This document shows, one piece after another, positions 4,958 through 8,035 of a DNA stretch of 8,035 nucleotides. Made by a program: the position numbers and the translations under genes. How positions within the stretch are numbered: the stretch's first letter is position 1; each line of letters opens with the position of its first letter. The stretch is from Aquificaceae bacterium (lineage in GTDB: Bacteria; Aquificota; Aquificia; Aquificales; Aquificaceae): NCBI GenBank assembly GCA_015490115.1, contig WFYM01000188.1:1-8035 (forward strand), in the 5' to 3' direction. Under the pieces are notes generated by a model that was not told where the DNA came from, made no database searches, and saw only the letters and a list, made by a program, of their open reading frames with translations.

Positions 4958-6097
4958 TCACGTCCTATACTCTGCGTTGATCCTAATATACTCATAACCT
5001 AAGTCGGAGGAGTAGTAAGTCCAGACCTCGCTCCCTTCCCCGAGGTCGACCGTTATATCCACCTCCTTCTCCTCCTCCATATGCCTCTTCGCTTCCTTTT
5101 CAGCCTCAGGACATGGCTTCCCGTCGTAGAGGAGGTGTCCACCTATGTATACCTTTACCTTGAAGGGGTCAAAGGGGAACTCGGTGCTTCCCGCAGCTGC
5201 GAGTATCCTGCCCCAGTTGGGGTCCCTCCCGTAGACAGCCGTCTTCACGAGGAGGGAGCTTGCGACGGCTCTCGCTATCTCCTTAGCCTTTATTTTGAGC
5301 GAGGCTCCCTTCACGGTCACCTTTATGATCCTCGTCGCACCCTCCCCGTCCTCCACTATCTTTTTAGCGAGGTGGAGGGAGACCTCCTCGAGGAGCCTCT
5401 TCAGGGTTCCCGTATCAGCCTCGACCTCTCCGAGGGCAATAAGACCGAAGCTGTCGTTCGTGCTTTTGCAACCGTCCACCGTTATCGAGTTGAAGGTCCT
5501 CTCGCACACCTCCCTATGGAGGGGGGTAAGCTCCTCTTTACTTAGCTTCGCGTTAGTGAACACAAAGGCGAGCATAGTCGCCATGGAGGGGTCTATCATG
5601 CCAGCTCCCTTCGCAAATCCGAAGACTTCGATATTTCCCTCCTTAGCTTTCCCGAACTTGGGGAACCTGTCGGTAGTCCCTATAGTCCGGGAGGCTAACT
5701 CGAGGTCGAAGGGCTTGAGATCCGAGCAAGCCTCCTCTACAGCCGAAAGGACCTTCTCCATGGGTAAGGGTTTCCCTATCACCCCAGTCGAGAAGACGAG
5801 GACCTCTTCCGGGTCTATTTCCAGCTTCTTAGCTACCCTTTCAGCCACCCTCTTTGCGTTAACCTCACCCTCCTTACCCGTTCCGCAGTTCGCGTTACCG
5901 CTGTTCACAACGAAGGCTCTTAACTTACCCTTCTTTCTGAATACCTTCTGGGAGTAAAGGATAGAGCCTGACTTGAAGTGGTTGTCGGTAAAAAGGAAGG
6001 AAGCTTGACAGGTCTTCGGGAGAAGGACGACTAAGACGTCGGGGTCTCCCGAAGCTTTCAGCCCCGCACAGGAGACCCCCATCAAGATCTCGGACAT
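4958..6097 (-). CDS. argJ: Glutamate N-acetyltransferase / amino-acid acetyltransferase ArgJ
   Basis: ArgJ moves the acetyl group from N-acetylornithine to glutamate, recycling acetyl in arginine synthesis; some members also use acetyl-CoA to start the pathway. The 379-residue proenzyme is slightly short but complete. The self-cleavage motif KGAGMIDPSMATML (163-176) predicts cutting between Ala173 and Thr174, with Thr174 becoming the nucleophile of the beta chain. STGVIG (103-108) matches the oxyanion-hole region, NSGNANCGTG (65-74) the alpha-chain signature, and YGRDPNWGRI the C-terminal substrate block. Whether it is mono- or bifunctional cannot be told from motifs; no argA is visible in the window. 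The ATG overlaps the OmpA-family stop by one base (TAATG) with GAGGAG just before it. The slipin gene follows, so argJ sits in an operon with membrane-protein genes rather than with arginine genes. Confidence 0.97.
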   Translation of the reverse strand: MSEILMGVSCAGLKASGDPDVLVVLLPKTCQASFLFTDNHFKSGSILYSQKVFRKKGKLRAFVVNSGNANCGTGKEGEVNAKRVAERVAKKLEIDPEEVLVFSTGVIGKPLPMEKVLSAVEEACSDLKPFDLELASRTIGTTDRFPKFGKAKEGNIEVFGFAKGAGMIDPSMATMLAFVFTNAKLSKEELTPLHREVCERTFNSITVDGCKSTNDSFGLIALGEVEADTGTLKRLLEEVSLHLAKKIVEDGEGATRIIKVTVKGASLKIKAKEIARAVASSLLVKTAVYGRDPNWGRILAAAGSTEFPFDPFKVKVYIGGHLLYDGKPCPEAEKEAKRHMEEEKEVDITVDLGEGSEVWTYYSSDLGYEYIRINAEYRT

Positions 6098-7110
6098 TAC
6101 TCCTCTTGGATCCTTATCACTATGAACTCCACCCTCCTGTTCGTGAGCCTGCCTATGCTCGTTTCGTTGGTAGCTATGAACCTCTCTTTGCCGAAGCCCA
6201 CTATCTCTATCTTCTCTTCGGGTATACCGTGCTTCACGAGGTAGTTCTTCACGGACATAGCCCTCTTGTATGCGAGCCTCACGTTGTATTCCTTGGGACC
6301 TATTATGTCCGTATATCCTTCTATCCTTACCTTGACGAAGGGGTTTTCCTTAAGGGTCTTTACCACCTCGTTCAGTATAGGTATGTACTCCCTCTTTATG
6401 TTGTATTTGTCGAAGTCGAAGTGTATCCTCGCTGTTATCTTGAGTGGTTCCTCTACGAGCTTCGGCTTCTTCTCCTTCGGCTTTTCTACAACCTTCGGTG
6501 GCTTTTCGGGTGGAGGTGGGGGAGCTTCTACGACTTTCTTGACTCCCGTGTAGCACTCAAGCTCGTTCTCCATAGCTACTTTGAGCTTGCTCTCCGCTAT
6601 CCTGCTCACCGTGTTCGCCTCGTTGTAGAACCTGAGGACCAGAGCTGAGTTCGGCTCCTCCTTGGAAAGCTCGTAGACGAGGGCGTCGTAGAAGGCTTCC
6701 GCCCTTCCAAGCTCCTTAGGGGAGCAGTTCATACCCCTGTTGTTCCTCAAAAACTCGAGCCTGTCCCTTATCTCCTCGATGTCCACAAGCTGGAACTCAC
6801 CTCTTACTTTCGGAGGTGCTTCTATGGGCGTTAGCTCCTCAGCTCCTACGAAAGCTGCGGTTATCGCCTTGGAAGCTAAGTTCATCGTCCTTATGGCGAA
6901 GACCTTGGAACCAACGTCGTCCGCCTCCGAAGCTAGTATGGCGGATATCTCCTTGTAGCCCTTCGTCTTCGCGTATAGGTAAGGAGCCTTGTCCCTCGCC
7001 CCGACTTGGAAGGCTTTAACTACAGCCCTTTGGGCTTCGTCGATCCCTTGGGTCACCCTGAAGGCGAAGGAAAGACCAATAGCTACAAGAATTATCCCTA
7101 ACCACCTCAT
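6097..7110 (-). CDS. OmpA-family peptidoglycan-binding outer-membrane protein with helical N-terminal domain
   Basis: This 337-residue protein has a signal peptide (MRWLGIILVAIGLSFA, cut near residue 16). Next comes an alanine-rich helical region (about 20-190) with the repeating A-rich pattern seen in DUF4398-type proteins. A Pro/Lys linker (about 193-224, PPPPPEKPPK and KPKEKKPK) and a C-terminal OmpA domain (about 225-335) complete it. The OmpA domain has FDFDKYNI, GYTDIIGPKEYN, LAYKRAMSVKNYL and GRLTNRRVEF. Asp268 and Arg283, 15 residues apart, are the expected diaminopimelate-binding pair. By family it sits in the periplasm or outer membrane and tethers the envelope to peptidoglycan. No beta-barrel region is evident. 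It is the first gene of the operon with argJ and the slipin gene; a promoter lies just upstream. Confidence 0.92.
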   Translation of the reverse strand: MRWLGIILVAIGLSFAFRVTQGIDEAQRAVVKAFQVGARDKAPYLYAKTKGYKEISAILASEADDVGSKVFAIRTMNLASKAITAAFVGAEELTPIEAPPKVRGEFQLVDIEEIRDRLEFLRNNRGMNCSPKELGRAEAFYDALVYELSKEEPNSALVLRFYNEANTVSRIAESKLKVAMENELECYTGVKKVVEAPPPPPEKPPKVVEKPKEKKPKLVEEPLKITARIHFDFDKYNIKREYIPILNEVVKTLKENPFVKVRIEGYTDIIGPKEYNVRLAYKRAMSVKNYLVKHGIPEEKIEIVGFGKERFIATNETSIGRLTNRRVEFIVIRIQEE

Positions 7111-7128
7111 ACCTTCCCCCCCTCTCGA

Positions 7129-7158
7129 ATTATACTATACGGACAAACACTCTATTAA
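7129..7158 (-). promoter_or_regulatory. Promoter of the OmpA-argJ-slipin operon
   Basis: On the minus strand TTAATA (7158-7153, 4/6 to the -35 consensus) is followed after 18 bp by a perfect TATAAT (7134-7129). The start of transcription would be near 7122, giving a leader of only about 12 nt. That leader includes a run of seven G (7122-7116) acting as part of the purine-rich ribosome site before the ATG at 7110. Confidence 0.6.
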
Positions 7159-7165
7159 TTTAGCC

Positions 7166-7603
7166 TCAGAAAGGAACGAAGGCAAAGCCCGAATTTTGCA
7201 ACTCTATGAGCGTTACCCAGCTGTTCGGGACCGTCTCCACGAACTCGGGAACTTTTGAAACCTTTCCCCTCTCCATGGCTATCCTGCAGGCTTTTATATC
7301 GACGTTGTATATCTCTTTGAGGGTCCTCAATTGGCTCTGGATGAACTCTATCTTCTTAGCCTTTTCCCGCGGAACTCTGGAGAGGTCCCCGTTTACTATC
7401 TGTATGCAGTGGGAGTGGATGGTGACTACGAAGCGGTAATCCTTTCCTTCCCTCAGAAGAGTCTCCGCGGTTTTCTTTATAAGGGATAGTCTGAGGCTCA
7501 CCCAATCGAGATCTCCCGTCGCACAGTCGAAGACAGCCTTCAGGACCTCACCGGCTCTCAAGGACGGGCATGCAAGGAGAAGAAAAATCAGAAGAAAGCT
7601 CAT
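7166..7603 (-). CDS. Exported DsrE-family protein
   Basis: From ATG 7603 the protein has 145 residues. It begins with a hydrophobic segment (3-12) ending in LLLACPSLRA, which reads as a signal peptide cut after Ala17, or as a lipobox LLAC with Cys12. The N-terminal tip has no basic residue, which is unusual for either. The rest follows the DsrE/DsrF-like fold: an opening strand VLKAVFDCATGDLDWVSL, a helix, the strand YRFVVTIHSHCIQIV, a helix, then NVDIKACRIAM with the conserved-position cysteine, VPEFVETVPNSWVTLIELQNSGFAFV at the end. Cytosolic DsrE proteins carry sulfur on a cysteine; a periplasmic member could bind sulfur or act with redox partners, but this is inference. It is translationally coupled to the Rieske gene (TGATG overlap, GAGGTG just upstream). 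A GTG at 7609 is a less likely start. Confidence 0.82.
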   Translation of the reverse strand: MSFLLIFLLLACPSLRAGEVLKAVFDCATGDLDWVSLRLSLIKKTAETLLREGKDYRFVVTIHSHCIQIVNGDLSRVPREKAKKIEFIQSQLRTLKEIYNVDIKACRIAMERGKVSKVPEFVETVPNSWVTLIELQNSGFAFVPF

Positions 7604-8035
7604 CAGCACCTCACCACCTCCTCCGTATACTTCTCCATCTCGAGGACTACGCAGGAGTCTACAAGCTCCTTCGCCCTCCTCGTAGATCCGTAAATCTTCC
7701 TAAGCTCGGACCTGTAAGCGTCGAAGAAGTCCTCGAAGACCTCCTCTCCTAAGGTCCCGAGGGCGTAGAATTTGCCGTCTTCGTAGGAAAGGACTATCGC
7801 GGTAAGGGGAGAAGGTGCGGGACCCTCTATCACCTTACCGCCCCTTTCGGGATCGAAGGCGGACATGTGGGCGCAACACTGGATCACTTTGTCCCTCCCC
7901 ACGAGCTTCGAGACCTTCCCTTCAGGGTAGTAGTTGATCAGGCTGTATTCCTTTTTCGGGAAGCTGAGCTGGTGGGTGCATATGGCGGAAAAGGCGACGA
8001 CGCTCCCTTTCGGACCGACTCCACCCCTCCAAAGG
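7603..8035 (-). CDS. Rieske [2Fe-2S] protein, C-terminal part (N-terminus beyond right edge)
   Basis: The reading frame is open from the right edge to the TGA at 7605-7603 and gives 143 visible residues. Two cluster-binding boxes are present: FSAICTHQLSFP (Cys-x-His, codons near 7984-7972) and QCCAHMSAFDP (Cys-x-x-His). A GPAPSPL loop follows about 15 residues on, the usual third landmark. Box 1 lacks the common CTHLGC ending and box 2 has CCAH instead of CPCHG, so this is not a typical bc1 Rieske subunit. About 60 residues (GTLGEEVFEDFFDAYRSEL onward) extend past the fold and end in a terminal Cys. The N-terminal anchor or Tat signal, if any, is off the window. A shorter GTG start at 7902 would lose box 1 and is rejected. 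The role is probably electron transfer in the periplasm, coupled to the DsrE-like gene downstream. Confidence 0.85.
   Translation of the reverse strand, partial: LWRGGVGPKGSVVAFSAICTHQLSFPKKEYSLINYYPEGKVSKLVGRDKVIQCCAHMSAFDPERGGKVIEGPAPSPLTAIVLSYEDGKFYALGTLGEEVFEDFFDAYRSELRKIYGSTRRAKELVDSCVVLEMEKYTEEVVRC

Noticed and set aside
4455..4997. Long plus-strand ORF rich in Tyr and Asp opposite the slipin
   Set aside because: It lies wholly antisense to a clear SPFH gene. Its composition is the mirror of the Ile/Val/Arg codons on the other strand, and it has no recognisable motif.
5295..5957. 220-codon plus-strand ORF inside argJ
   Set aside because: It is antisense to conserved ArgJ motifs, is serine/leucine-rich by codon mirroring, and has no convincing SD or family features.
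6106..6648. Plus-strand ORF opposite the OmpA domain
   Set aside because: It is a Tyr/Leu/Val-rich shadow of the OmpA-domain codons and has no independent evidence.
7116..7122. Run of seven G before the OmpA-family gene as a phase-variable tract
   Set aside because: It is short, and it lies in the ribosome-binding region where purine runs are expected. There is no other sign of phase variation.
7603..7902. A 99-residue protein starting at GTG 7902
   Set aside because: The same frame stays open to the window edge and includes the first Rieske cluster-binding box, so this is the tail of a larger protein.

Overview
The window looks like ordinary chromosome from a thermophilic, Gram-negative, sulfur- or hydrogen-using bacterium. 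I suspect Aquificota or a relative, but cannot name a genus. Reasons for this placing: the proteins are short and rich in K, E and R; arginine and isoleucine are often AGG and ATA; genes are packed with 1-16 nt overlaps; there are envelope genes (OmpA-type, LptE-like); and an unusual Rieske protein sits beside a secreted DsrE-like protein. There is no mobile element, CRISPR array, rRNA or tRNA, and no gene-free stretch over 300 bases. The longest gaps are about 55 and 102 bases.

Layout. (1) Positions 1-3593, minus strand: a six-gene overlapping operon in the order rsmD, coaD, an LptE-like gene, a DUF302 gene, ribD and ygfZ (ygfZ runs off the left edge). It mixes 16S rRNA methylation, CoA synthesis, an envelope protein, riboflavin synthesis and Fe-S protein maintenance. 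(2) Positions 3581-3726: a compact divergent promoter region in which the two -10 boxes overlap. It fires left into rsmD, probably as a leaderless message, and right into speD behind a short leader ORF. (3) Positions 3696-4097, plus strand: speD, the only clear plus-strand gene (S-adenosylmethionine decarboxylase, for polyamine synthesis). (4) Positions 4077-7110, minus strand: an operon of an OmpA-family protein, argJ and a slipin, with its own promoter near 7129-7158. The slipin and speD genes converge and overlap tail to tail by 21 nt, and a perfect 14-bp inverted repeat lies 5 nt past the speD stop. (5) Positions 7166-8035, minus strand: a secreted DsrE-family protein preceded by the C-terminal part of a Rieske [2Fe-2S] protein that enters from the right edge. 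These two are probably the end of a redox or sulfur operon.

Most genes are housekeeping genes that I recognise from motifs. The parts most worth a second look are the speD leader with its overlapping upstream ORF, the shared -10 divergent promoter with a leaderless and N-terminally short rsmD, the hairpin at the convergent junction, and the Rieske/DsrE pair. Several starts were moved from the longest ORF to an internal ATG with a better Shine-Dalgarno (SD) sequence or overlap (coaD, DUF302, speD, slipin, DsrE).
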